NCBI RefSeq assembly: GCF_023935105.1
Contig: NZ_CP096040.1
Location: forward strand, 2,790,001 to 2,854,000
Length of the DNA stretch: 64,000 nucleotides
Direction of reading: 5' to 3'
From: Caulobacter segnis
Lineage (GTDB): Bacteria > Pseudomonadota > Alphaproteobacteria > Caulobacterales > Caulobacteraceae
Within the stretch, counting starts at the first letter, position 1; each line of letters starts with the position of its first letter. The notes below the pieces were generated by a model. The model searched no databases. It saw only the letters and a program-made list of their open reading frames with translations, and had not been told where the DNA came from. Below are positions 16,484-24,465 of the stretch, piece after piece. Made by a program: the position numbers and the translations under genes.

Positions 16484-17152
16484 ATGCAAGTTTTCTGCGA
16501 TTTCGACGGCACGATCGCCAAGGTGGATACGACCGACCTGGTGCTGACCCGGTTGGCCGATCCTAGTTGGGAGGATCTCGAAGGGCGCTGGAAGCGCGGC
16601 GAGATCACCGCGGCCGAATGCATGCGCGGCCAGGTCGCGCTGATCGGCGGCGACGACGCGGCGCTGGACGCCGTGCTCGACAGCGTGGAGCTGACCGACG
16701 GCTTCGTTTCGTTCGCCGCCTGGTGCCAGGCCAACGCCGTGCCCCTGACGGTGGTCAGCGACGGCGTCGACTACTTCATCGCGCGGATCCTGGGCCGCCA
16801 CGGCCTGGGGCACCTGCCCGTCATCGCCAACCGCCTGGCGGGCGAAGCGACCGCCAGGCGGCTGGAGCAGCCCTGGTCCCGCGCCGGCTGCGCGGCGGGA
16901 TCGGGCGTCTGCAAGTGCCAGGCCGCCGCGCGGGCCGAGGGCGGCGAGGACGTCCCCCTGCTGGTCTTCATCGGCGACGGCCGTTCGGACTTCTGCGTCT
17001 CCGGACGCGCCGACCTGCTGTTCGCCCGCGACGCCCTGGCGGACTACGCCCGCTCGCGCGCCATGCCGCACCACGAATTCAGCGACTTCCACACCATCAC
17101 CGCCACCCTGGCCGGGGCGCGCCAGCGCCTCGTCCGGCGCGCGGCCGTCTGA
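16484..17152 (+). CDS. HAD-superfamily phosphatase (MtnX/SerB-like)
   Basis: This roughly 222-residue HAD-IB hydrolase starts MQVFCDFDGTIAKVDTTD, giving nucleophile Asp6 and acid/base Asp8. It has a VVSDGVDYF motif for the Ser/Asp step and a late LLVFIGDGRSDF with the metal-binding acids. The fold class covers phosphoserine phosphatase and 2-hydroxy-3-keto-5-methylthiopentenyl-phosphate phosphatase, so a small phosphorylated metabolite is the likely substrate. The ATG at 16484 has ggag upstream; a TTG at 16472 is less likely. It opens the second block of the cluster and is followed after 13 bases by the aminotransferase. Confidence 0.85.
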   Translation: MQVFCDFDGTIAKVDTTDLVLTRLADPSWEDLEGRWKRGEITAAECMRGQVALIGGDDAALDAVLDSVELTDGFVSFAAWCQANAVPLTVVSDGVDYFIARILGRHGLGHLPVIANRLAGEATARRLEQPWSRAGCAAGSGVCKCQAAARAEGGEDVPLLVFIGDGRSDFCVSGRADLLFARDALADYARSRAMPHHEFSDFHTITATLAGARQRLVRRAAV

Positions 17153-17165
17153 ACGGAGCCCTCCC

Positions 17166-18557
17166 ATGTACGACGCCTCCTCCCCTGCCCTCGACGAAGA
17201 CAGCCTGCGCGCCCTTGAGGCCCAGTACTGCTCGTACGGCGACACGGTTCACTACCTGCCCGACCCCAAGTTCTTCACCGGCTGCGACGGCTCGTTCATG
17301 TACGACGCCCGTGGGCGCGAGTACCTGGACCTGCAGATGTGGTACTCGGCCGTCAATTTCGGCTACCGCAATCCGCGCCTGAACGCCGCCGTCCACCATC
17401 AGCTGGAGACGCTGCCGCAGGTCGCCAGCCAGTATCTGCATCGTGAAAAGGTCGAGCTGGCCGCGATGATCGCCCAGGACGCCGAGCGCAAGTTCGGCCG
17501 CAAGGGGCGCGTCCACTTCAACGTCGGCGGGGCCCAGGCGGTCGAGGACTCGCTGAAGCTGGTCCGCAACGCCACGGGCGGCAAGCAGCTGATGTTCGCC
17601 TTCGAGGGCGGGTATCACGGCCGGACGCTGGGCGCCTCGGCGATCACCTCGTCGTACCGCTATCGCCGCCGCTACGGCCACTTCGGCGACCGCGCCCAGT
17701 TCATCGAGTTCCCCTACCACTTCCGCGGCCCCAAGGGCATGAGCAAGGAAGAGTACGGCCACGCCTGCGTCCAGAAGTTCGCCCGCCTGTTCGAGACCGA
17801 ATACAACGGCGTGCTCGACGTGAAGACGGGCCAGGCCGAGTACGCGGCCTTCTATGTCGAGCCCATCCAGGGCACCGGCGGCTACGTCATTCCGCCGATG
17901 AACTTCTTCGTCGAACTGAAGAAGGTCCTCGACCAGTACGGCATCCTGATGGTGGTCGACGAGATCCAGATGGGCATGTTCCGGACGGGCAAGCTCTGGT
18001 CGATCGAGCATTTCGGCGTCGAGCCGGACGTCCTCGTGTTCGGCAAGGCCCTGACCAACGGCCTCAACCCGCTGTCGGGCGTGTGGGCGCGCGAAGAGCT
18101 GATCAATCCCGAGATCTTCCCGCCGGGCTCGACCCATTCGACCTTCAATTCCAATCCGATGGGCACCTCTGTCGCCCTCGAGACGCTGAAGATGGTCTCC
18201 GAGGTCGATTACGGCGCCCAGGTCATGGAAAAGGGCGCCTACTTCCTGGAGGGCCTGAAGGAGCTGCAGAAGCGCTGGCCCCAGATCGGCGACGTCGACG
18301 GCCTGGGCCTGGCTCTGCGCGCCGAGATCTGCGAGGCTGACGGCTTCACGCCCAACAAGGCGCTGCTGAACCGCATGGAAGAGGTCGCCATGTCGGGCGA
18401 GCTCGAGGTCGACGGCAAGACCATGGGTCTGATCCTCGACGTCGGTGGCTACCACAAGAACGTCATCACGTTGGCGCCCTCGCTGGAGATCAGCAAGGAC
18501 GAGATCGACCTGGCCCTGAAACTCCTGGATGCGGTGCTGCGTCGGTGCGTCGACTGA
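17166..18557 (+). CDS. Class-III PLP aminotransferase
   Basis: This 463-residue fold-type-I enzyme has GGAQAVEDSLKLVRNATGGK (121-140), the VVDEIQMGMFRTG motif with PLP-anchoring Asp265, and Schiff-base Lys294 in VFGKALTNGLNP. The family uses omega-amino or diamino acids such as ornithine, diaminobutyrate or GABA. In this operon it lies between a phosphatase and an arginase-fold protein, so I infer formation or removal of an amine on a small precursor. A cggagccc ribosome binding site precedes the ATG. The exact substrate cannot be read from the sequence. Confidence 0.88.
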   Translation: MYDASSPALDEDSLRALEAQYCSYGDTVHYLPDPKFFTGCDGSFMYDARGREYLDLQMWYSAVNFGYRNPRLNAAVHHQLETLPQVASQYLHREKVELAAMIAQDAERKFGRKGRVHFNVGGAQAVEDSLKLVRNATGGKQLMFAFEGGYHGRTLGASAITSSYRYRRRYGHFGDRAQFIEFPYHFRGPKGMSKEEYGHACVQKFARLFETEYNGVLDVKTGQAEYAAFYVEPIQGTGGYVIPPMNFFVELKKVLDQYGILMVVDEIQMGMFRTGKLWSIEHFGVEPDVLVFGKALTNGLNPLSGVWAREELINPEIFPPGSTHSTFNSNPMGTSVALETLKMVSEVDYGAQVMEKGAYFLEGLKELQKRWPQIGDVDGLGLALRAEICEADGFTPNKALLNRMEEVAMSGELEVDGKTMGLILDVGGYHKNVITLAPSLEISKDEIDLALKLLDAVLRRCVD

Positions 18558-19480
18558 GTGATAGACTGACGCCGGTGCTCCTGGACCTCGACGGCGCGTT
18601 CGAGGACCAGGGCGTCCTGGTCGAAGAGGCCCTGGCGGCCGGCGGCGATCAGGTCGCCGCCCGCGACCTGGGCCCGGCCTTGCGCCTCTGGAGTCGCCCG
18701 CCGGCCCTGGACGCGCTGCGCGATCGCCTGAGCCGCGCGGCGCCGTCCGGGCCCAGCCTGGTGTTCACCGGATCCGGCGACTTCCACCATGTCTCGCCGC
18801 TGTTGATCGAGCGCGCGATCGCGGCCTCCTGGAGCGGCCCCGTGACGGTCCTGCACTTCGACAACCATCCCGATTGGGTGCGGTTCGAGAACGGGCTGCA
18901 CTGCGGCTCCTGGGTCGGGCGCGCCGCGCGCCTGCCCGGGGTGGCCAAGGTCGTGACGGTCGGCGTCTGCAGCCGCGACGTCGAACGGCCGACGCCCAAG
19001 GGCGCCCACCTGGATCTGATCGAGGACGGGCGCCTGGAGATCTATCCCTATCGCGCGCCCGACGGCGGGCCCGCGCTAAAGGTGGGCTCGGTCACGCGAC
19101 CGACCGTGGAAAGCCTAGGCGAGGCGGCCTTCGTCGACCTGCTGGCCGCGCGCATCGAAACCGACGCGGTCTATGTGACGATCGACAAGGACGTGCTGCG
19201 CACGGCCGACGCCGCCACCAACTGGGACCAGGGCCGCACCAGCCTCTCGTTTCTCGAGGCCATGCTGACGCGTGTTCTGGATGAACACCGGCTTATCGGC
19301 GCCGACATCGTCGGGGACTGGACGCGGCCGCGCTATGGCGGCGGTCTGACGGCCGCGGTCCTCAAGCAGGCCGAGGCCCTGCTGGACCAGCCCTGGACGG
19401 CGCCGGCAGACGCGGTCCGACAGGTCAACGAAGGTGTCAACCGGCGTCTGCTGCGCCTTTTCGTGCAGATGGCCGCGTGA
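18545..19480 (+). CDS. Arginase/ureohydrolase-fold protein
   Basis: The 311-residue protein keeps the metal pattern of the arginase superfamily: a first His in GSGDFHH (78-82), D106-N-H108-P-D110 in VLHFDNHPDW, and D214-K-D216 in YVTIDKDVL. Overall similarity to classical arginases looks low, so guanidino, formimino or deacetylase-like chemistry are all possible. The GTG start overlaps the aminotransferase end by 13 bases, and its own stop overlaps the next gene (GTGA). The pairing with an aminotransferase suggests work on a basic amino acid or polyamine derivative. Confidence 0.75.
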   Translation: MRRLSDRLTPVLLDLDGAFEDQGVLVEEALAAGGDQVAARDLGPALRLWSRPPALDALRDRLSRAAPSGPSLVFTGSGDFHHVSPLLIERAIAASWSGPVTVLHFDNHPDWVRFENGLHCGSWVGRAARLPGVAKVVTVGVCSRDVERPTPKGAHLDLIEDGRLEIYPYRAPDGGPALKVGSVTRPTVESLGEAAFVDLLAARIETDAVYVTIDKDVLRTADAATNWDQGRTSLSFLEAMLTRVLDEHRLIGADIVGDWTRPRYGGGLTAAVLKQAEALLDQPWTAPADAVRQVNEGVNRRLLRLFVQMAA

Positions 19481-19842
19481 CCAGTCCGGTCGTCTCCGCG
19501 GCGGGGTTGCTCGCCTTCTGCGTCGCCGCCGAGATCGCCCGCGAGCTGTGCTTCAAGGCGGCGGCCAACGACGCCCATGACGCGCCGAACTACGCCCTGG
19601 CGCTGGCGCTTCGGCCGATCCTCTGGCTGGGCCTGGCCTTTTGGATCAGCGAGGCGATCTGCCTGGTGCTAACCTTGGAGAAAGTCCCCCTGTCGGTGGC
19701 CTATCCGATTACCAACCTGCCCTATGCGGGCATTCCGTTGGCCGGCGCGCTGCTGTTTCGCGAACGGCTGACCCGCGCCCAGGTGGCCGGCGCGGCGCTG
19801 ATCACCGCGGGCGTGGTGCTGGTGGGAGCGTCGGGCCTATGA
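19477..19842 (+). CDS. Small EamA/SMR-type membrane subunit 1
   Basis: This 121-residue protein is very hydrophobic, with four predicted helices. The second-to-third region reads WISEAICLVLTLEKVPLSVA and PITNLPYAGIPLAGALLF, as in the half-size drug/metabolite transporters that include ArnE/ArnF. The start is a GTG overlapping the previous stop. A second, different half-size subunit lies at 21798, which suggests a heterodimer moving a lipid or amine substrate across the inner membrane. Confidence 0.8.
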   Translation: MTSPVVSAAGLLAFCVAAEIARELCFKAAANDAHDAPNYALALALRPILWLGLAFWISEAICLVLTLEKVPLSVAYPITNLPYAGIPLAGALLFRERLTRAQVAGAALITAGVVLVGASGL

Positions 19843-20663
19843 CGCCGATCGACCGCAGTTTCCGCCTGCCGTCCGACAGTCGACGCGGCGTCTTGCTGAT
19901 CCATGGCCTGACGGGCGCGCCGGACGAGATGAAGTTCCTGGCCAAGCGCCTGAACCGGCGGGGCTTCGACGTCATGGTTCCGCAGCTGGCGGGCCACGGC
20001 GCCGACATGGCCGCGTTGCTGCGCAGCAGCTGGCGCGACTGGCTGCGGTCGGTGACCGACGCCTACGACGCCTATCGCCGCGAGGTCGACGAAGTCTTCG
20101 TCGCCGGGATCTGCGTGGGCGGCGCCCTGGGCCTGGAGCTGGCGGCGCTGCGGCCGGACATCGCCGCGGCCGCCGTCTATTCGATGACGTTCGAGTACGA
20201 CGGCTGGAACATGGAACGCTGGATGAAGGGCGCCTACCTGATCCAGGCGGTCGCCAACCTGCCGCTGATCCGCCACATCAGCTTCGCCGAACCCTATCCC
20301 TACGGCCTGAAGGACGAACGGCTGCGCGAGCGCGTCGCCAAGGCCCCCGAGGGCTTCATCGAAGGCGCGCTCGATCGCCTGCCGTTCGGGGCGCTGTTCC
20401 AGATGTACCGCCTGGGTCGCCATCTGGAGCGGGTCGCCGACCGGATCGCCGCGCCGTGCCTGATACTGCACGCGCGGGAGGACGACATGAGCCATCCCCG
20501 CAACGCTTCGAGGCTTAAGCGCGCCCTGGGCGAGCGGGCCGAGGTCCGGCTGCTCGAGGACAGCTATCACATGATCCATGTGGACCGGGAACGCGCCCTG
20601 GTCGCCGAACAGACCGGGACCTTCTTCCTGAGCCACTCGGCCCTGGAGCGCGGCGATGCTTGA
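19839..20663 (+). CDS. Alpha/beta hydrolase with Cys nucleophile
   Basis: The 274-residue protein has an oxyanion region LLIHGLTGAPDEM and a nucleophile elbow VAGICVGGALG in which Cys92 replaces the usual Ser. An acidic residue lies in HAREDDMSHP (D215 or D216) and the His in DSYHMIHVD (His244). The shape is that of carboxylesterases/monoacylglycerol lipases, and a Cys nucleophile is known in dienelactone hydrolases. It overlaps the preceding gene (ATGA) and the following gene. Acyl transfer or thioester hydrolysis on the pathway product is a reasonable guess. Confidence 0.8.
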   Translation: MTPIDRSFRLPSDSRRGVLLIHGLTGAPDEMKFLAKRLNRRGFDVMVPQLAGHGADMAALLRSSWRDWLRSVTDAYDAYRREVDEVFVAGICVGGALGLELAALRPDIAAAAVYSMTFEYDGWNMERWMKGAYLIQAVANLPLIRHISFAEPYPYGLKDERLRERVAKAPEGFIEGALDRLPFGALFQMYRLGRHLERVADRIAAPCLILHAREDDMSHPRNASRLKRALGERAEVRLLEDSYHMIHVDRERALVAEQTGTFFLSHSALERGDA

Positions 20664-21894
20664 GAGCCGCGTCGTCGAGACCTTGGCGGCCGTCGATCGC
20701 CAGGCGTGGGACGCGCTGTTCCCGCACGAGGTCGAGCGCTACGACTATCTGGCCGCCGTCGAGGCCGCGGGCCTGGAAGGCTTCGGCTTTCGCTACGTGC
20801 TGGTCGAGAAGGATGGACGGCTGGTCGCGGCCGCCCCGGCCTTCATCACGCGCTACGCGCTGGAGACCACCGTCGACGGCGCCGCCCGGTCTTTTCTGCG
20901 CGGCCTCGGCAAGATCGCTCCGGGTCTGGTCGCTCTGCGTCTGGCGTGCCTGGGCTCGCCCTGCACCGAAACCGCCCAGCTGGGTCTCGCGCCCGAGATG
21001 CGCACGGGTCCGGAGCGCGACGCCCTGGTGCGGACGCTGATGTCGGCGTTGGAGGAGGCCGCCCGGCGCGACCGCTGCGGCCTCGTCGCCGTCAAGGACA
21101 TCCCCGTCCCTCAGGCCGACGCCTGGGACGCCGCCCTGGAGCGGCTCGGCTACCACGGCGTTCCAGGCCTGCCGCTGGCCGATCTGGCGATCGACTTCCC
21201 CGACATCGACGCCTATGTGGCCCGCCTCTCCCCGGCGACGCGCAAGGACATGCGGCGCAAGCTGCGCGCCTCGGCGTCGGTGCGCACCGAGGTGCGTCGC
21301 GACCTGACCGGCCTGGAAGACCAGGTCATGGCGCTGTACGCCGAGACCCACGCGCGCGGCGACCTACAGTTCGAGACGCTGACGCCAGCCTATTTCACCG
21401 GCGTTCTGGCGCGTATGGGCAAGCGCGCCGCCTGCGTGCTGTACGTCGTTGACGACCGCCTGCTGGCCGCGAACCTGGTGCTCATCGACCAGGGGATTCT
21501 GCTCGACAAGTTCTTCTGCATGGCCGAGGCGGGGCGCGCGCATAATCTCTATTTCCTGAGCTGGTTCACCAACATCGGCCTGTGCCTGGACCTGGGACTG
21601 ACGCGCTATCAGAGCGGCCAGGCGGCCTACGCCAACAAGCTGCGGCTGGGCAGCCGGCTCACTCCGGTCACGATGCGCTTCCGGCACCGCAACCGTCTGG
21701 TCGACGCGGTCCTGCGGCTGGCGTCTCCCTGCTGGCGCCCGACGTCCCCGAAGCGTCCGCGCCGCCGCCGCCCGCGCCCTCCCCCGCGCCCCCGACCTTG
21801 CGGGCGCGCTGGGCCAGGCGCCTGCTGTTCCTGGCCCTGCCCCTGCTGGGGCTGGCCTATCAGATCAGCGCCAAGAAGACCGCCGAGGCGATGA
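20656..21894 (+). CDS. FemAB/GNAT-like N-acyltransferase (C-terminus doubtful)
   Basis: The protein has the double-GNAT (peptidogalycan/FemAB-like) pattern: a long N-terminal half, then ARLSPATRKDMRRKLRAS, MALYAETHARGDLQFETLTP and AANLVLIDQGILLDKFFCMA with YLSWFTNIGLCLDLGLTRYQ. Such enzymes acylate amino groups of lipids, amino acids or cell-wall precursors. The last roughly 55 residues are Pro/Arg/Trp-rich and look out of frame. They begin near 21,725 and overlap the next membrane gene by 97 bases. A two-base difference there would give RLASLLAPDVPEASA, so a frameshift or sequencing error is likely. The genuine product probably ends near residue 360-380. Confidence 0.75.
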   Translation: MLESRVVETLAAVDRQAWDALFPHEVERYDYLAAVEAAGLEGFGFRYVLVEKDGRLVAAAPAFITRYALETTVDGAARSFLRGLGKIAPGLVALRLACLGSPCTETAQLGLAPEMRTGPERDALVRTLMSALEEAARRDRCGLVAVKDIPVPQADAWDAALERLGYHGVPGLPLADLAIDFPDIDAYVARLSPATRKDMRRKLRASASVRTEVRRDLTGLEDQVMALYAETHARGDLQFETLTPAYFTGVLARMGKRAACVLYVVDDRLLAANLVLIDQGILLDKFFCMAEAGRAHNLYFLSWFTNIGLCLDLGLTRYQSGQAAYANKLRLGSRLTPVTMRFRHRNRLVDAVLRLASPCWRPTSPKRPRRRRPRPPPRPRPCGRAGPGACCSWPCPCWGWPIRSAPRRPPRR

Positions 21895-22178
21895 CCGGCG
21901 TGTCGTTCGGCCTCGGCTGGTTGCTGAAGGCGCTCGTCCTGCCTTGGGGCCAGGCCCTGATCGCCATGGAGATCCTGGCCTTCGCCGTCTGGATGGTGGT
22001 GCTGTCCGAGATCAAGCTCAGCGAGGCCTTTCCGCTGTCGGCACTCAGCTACGCGCTGGTGGTGGTCGCCAGCTGGACGGTCTTCCACGAGCCGGCCAGC
22101 CTGCTGCAGGCGCTGGGCGGGGCCGCCATCCTGCTGGGCGTCTGGCTGATGGGACGTTCGAGCGAAGCCAAACAATGA
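21798..22178 (+). CDS. Small EamA/SMR-type membrane subunit 2
   Basis: From a TTG at 21798 the product has 126 residues and begins with a basic stretch before LLFLALPLLGLAYQISAK, followed by three more hydrophobic segments (GWLLKALVLPWGQALIAMEI; SALSYALVVVASWTVFHEPA; ALGGAAILLGVWLMG). This matches the half-size drug/metabolite transporter pattern and complements the subunit at 19477. The start is uncertain because the preceding Pro-rich text is in frame with no stop; a fusion to the acyltransferase after a corrected frameshift is possible. The stop overlaps the next gene by four bases. Confidence 0.75.
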   Translation: MRARWARRLLFLALPLLGLAYQISAKKTAEAMTGVSFGLGWLLKALVLPWGQALIAMEILAFAVWMVVLSEIKLSEAFPLSALSYALVVVASWTVFHEPASLLQALGGAAILLGVWLMGRSSEAKQ

Positions 22179-22963
22179 CCTCGCGTCTTCTCCGAGCCTC
22201 GACCCTGGCGATGACGGCCAGCCTGACGCTTCCGGCCGTCGCCCTGGCCGCGCCCGCCGATCCGGGCGGCTGGGCCGTCGACGCCGGCTTGATCAGCCGC
22301 GTCCGCCCCGACCATCTGGGCGCCAGCCGCTATACGGACGACGTCCTGCCGATCCTGGAAATCGACTACGGCGATCGCCTGTCGTTCAGCGTCGACGACG
22401 GCCTCAAGATCGCCGCCTGGCGCGGCGGCGACTGGTCGGCGGGACCGGTGGTCGAGTACCGCCAGTCCTACAACGATCGCCTCCCCCGGGGCGCGTTCGC
22501 CATGAAGGACGCCATCGAGGCGGGCGGTTTCCTCAAGCGGCGCACGCCGATCGGCGAGCTGGACCTGCGCGTGCGCAAGGCCATCGACGGCTATGGCGGC
22601 TGGTCGGGCGATATGGCCTTCGACACCGGCGGCCAGATCTCGCCGCGCTGGAAGGTCGGCTTGGAAGGGCGTCTGTCCTGGGCCGACAGCAGCTTCTCTC
22701 GCGAGTACTTCGGCCTGCGCCGCGACGTCGTTCGCCCGCAGTCCCTGCCGCGCTTTGGCCAGAACGACTTCTACAGCGCGGGCGTCGAACTGGACGCCGC
22801 CCGGGCGATCGGGCCCCGCCTGTCGCTCGTCGCCACCCTCAGCGCCGACAGGATCATCGGCGAGGAATGGGAAAGCCCCCTGCTGTCCAGCCGCAACGTG
22901 ATCACCGCCGGCGTCGGCCTGACCTACCGGTTCGGCCGTCTCGCTGGTCCAGGAGCGCCATGA
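22175..22963 (+). CDS. MipA/OmpV-family outer-membrane protein
   Basis: This 262-residue protein has a signal peptide (about 1-25, LLRASTLAMTASLTLPAVAL with an ALAAPA cleavage area). The remainder is rich in alternating hydrophobic and charged beta-strand text and ends GVGLTYRFGRLAG, as in MipA/OmpV scaffolding proteins of the outer membrane. The early PILEIDYGDRLSFSVDDGLK segment fits this family. It is coupled by ATGA overlaps to both neighbours. In this operon it may anchor or export the product at the outer membrane. Confidence 0.82.
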   Translation: MTSRLLRASTLAMTASLTLPAVALAAPADPGGWAVDAGLISRVRPDHLGASRYTDDVLPILEIDYGDRLSFSVDDGLKIAAWRGGDWSAGPVVEYRQSYNDRLPRGAFAMKDAIEAGGFLKRRTPIGELDLRVRKAIDGYGGWSGDMAFDTGGQISPRWKVGLEGRLSWADSSFSREYFGLRRDVVRPQSLPRFGQNDFYSAGVELDAARAIGPRLSLVATLSADRIIGEEWESPLLSSRNVITAGVGLTYRFGRLAGPGAP

Positions 22964-23880
22964 CCATGCCTTCGCCAGCCCCGCGGACCAGGACGGGCCG
23001 CGTCTTCCGCTACACGGCCTGGGACCTGGTCCCCGCCCTTCTGGCCTATCTGCATTTCGCGCTGATCCTGGCGTTCTTCTTCGCCTGGCCGGCGATGACT
23101 TGGCCCGAGCGGCTGGCGGGCGCGACGCTGTACGCCCTGGCGATCGGCTGGAACCTGGATTCGGTGTCGCACAACTTCATCCACAATCCGTTCTTCAGGT
23201 CGAAGACGCTGAACCGGATCACCGAATTCGTGCTGAGCTTCGCCCTGGGCACGCCCCAGACGATGTATCGCTTCGTGCACATGCGCCATCACGCCGGCAA
23301 TTCGGACAGGCCCGGCGCCGACGGCCAGACGATCGATCCCATCTCGATCTACCAGTACGGCGCCGACGGCAAGGCCGAGCCGATGCTGCCCTATGTGCTG
23401 CTGCAGTTCTGGCGGGACGATGGGCCGTTCACCGTCGCGCGCCAGATCCGCGCCAAGCGTCCGGACGAGGCGCGCCGGGCCCTGCAGGAGTTCTGGGCGA
23501 TGATCGCCCTCTATGGCGCCATGGCGATCGTCAACTGGCGCTTCGTGGTCTTCCTGGCGCCCTTCTACTACCTGGGCCAAAGCCTCTCGATGCTGATCGC
23601 CTATTACGAACACCTGGGCGCCGATCCCGACGAGCCGATGGCGATGGGCGTGTCGACCTACGGCCGGATCTACAATCTTCTGTTCCTCAACAACGGCTAC
23701 CACGCCGAGCATCACTATCAGCCCAAGCGCCATTGGACGCAGATGAAGTCCCTGCGCGAAGCCACGCGCGAGGAACAGGCCCGCGCGGGGCTGCGCGTCC
23801 TGGGTCCGCCGCACATGTTCGGCTTCCTCGACCCGGCGACCCGGAAAATCGCGACCGCCAACAAGAACCATCCGAGCTGA
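22960..23880 (+). CDS. Membrane fatty-acid desaturase family protein
   Basis: The 306-residue membrane enzyme carries three histidine clusters of non-haem di-iron desaturases/hydroxylases: SHNFIHN, HMRHHAGN and GYHAEHHYQPKRHW. Hydrophobic helices lie between them (LVPALLAYLHFALILAFFFA; FVVFLAPFYYLGQSLSMLIA). It overlaps the MipA-like gene (ATGA) and has aggagc upstream. It is the last gene of the cluster. With the cyclopropane-synthase-like gene at the head of the cluster it suggests modification of acyl chains. Confidence 0.88.
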   Translation: MTMPSPAPRTRTGRVFRYTAWDLVPALLAYLHFALILAFFFAWPAMTWPERLAGATLYALAIGWNLDSVSHNFIHNPFFRSKTLNRITEFVLSFALGTPQTMYRFVHMRHHAGNSDRPGADGQTIDPISIYQYGADGKAEPMLPYVLLQFWRDDGPFTVARQIRAKRPDEARRALQEFWAMIALYGAMAIVNWRFVVFLAPFYYLGQSLSMLIAYYEHLGADPDEPMAMGVSTYGRIYNLLFLNNGYHAEHHYQPKRHWTQMKSLREATREEQARAGLRVLGPPHMFGFLDPATRKIATANKNHPS

Positions 23881-24465
23881 CACAACCGGCGATCTTGACT
23901 TGGCGAATCTGAAACGAACCTGCGGCGACCACGGGTCGGTCACGCGGAGCGTGCGCCGCCGCGCGCCCAGGTTGGGGCCTCTTTCCGAGCGGGCGCCCGC
24001 CGAACAGCCACCTTCAGGCCCCATCCGCCGCGTTCCGCGCCAGTCCGGTCAACGGAAAATACCATTTTAAGCCCAATTCGGGGAATCGGCCCAATCCGCC
24101 TTGCCTAAAAAGCCATACTGATCATACAAATCGTTCAGCAGCTCCTCGGCGAGTGGATCTAGATTGGTATGACCCCAATCACCACAACCTTGCCGGTCTC
24201 GGCTGTCGCCCGCGCGGCGCCCTCCCTCTTGCATAGGGAGCACGACGCCAGGCCCTTCTGGCGTCGCCGCCGGCATACCGCGGCGTCGATAGCCAGCATC
24301 GAGGAGTGGCTTCATGCTGTCGGGCTAAAGACAACACCCAATACACAGGGGATGACGGCCGAACAGGCCGGTGCGGAATACAAAAAATAATAAAATACTC
24401 GTCGCATCAAACGTCAGATGTCGAAGACGATCGCGAATAATCGCTTCGATAATGGGGGTACGGAA
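23881..24465. other. Intergenic leader upstream of TonB receptor
   Basis: No gene is supported in these 585 bases; the longest minus frame has no family resemblance. It contains a perfect palindrome cgggcgcccg near 23990, a UxuR-like element at 24163-24179 and an AT-rich tract at about 24378-24410. The region probably holds the promoter and control sites of the receptor at 24466. Confidence 0.5.
24163..24179. promoter_or_regulatory. UxuR/GntR-like operator candidate
   Basis: ATTGGTATGACCccAAT matches the element ATTGGCATGACCAAT at 61605-61619 in 11 of the first 12 bases. Both resemble the hexuronate-regulator consensus around ATTGGTATACCAAT, as I recall it. It lies about 290 bases before the TonB receptor start. 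Confidence 0.4.

Noticed and set aside
24067..24315. An 82-codon minus-strand frame upstream of the first TonB receptor
   Set aside because: No family resemblance, no clear ribosome binding site, and it overlaps the operator candidate; treated as non-coding.
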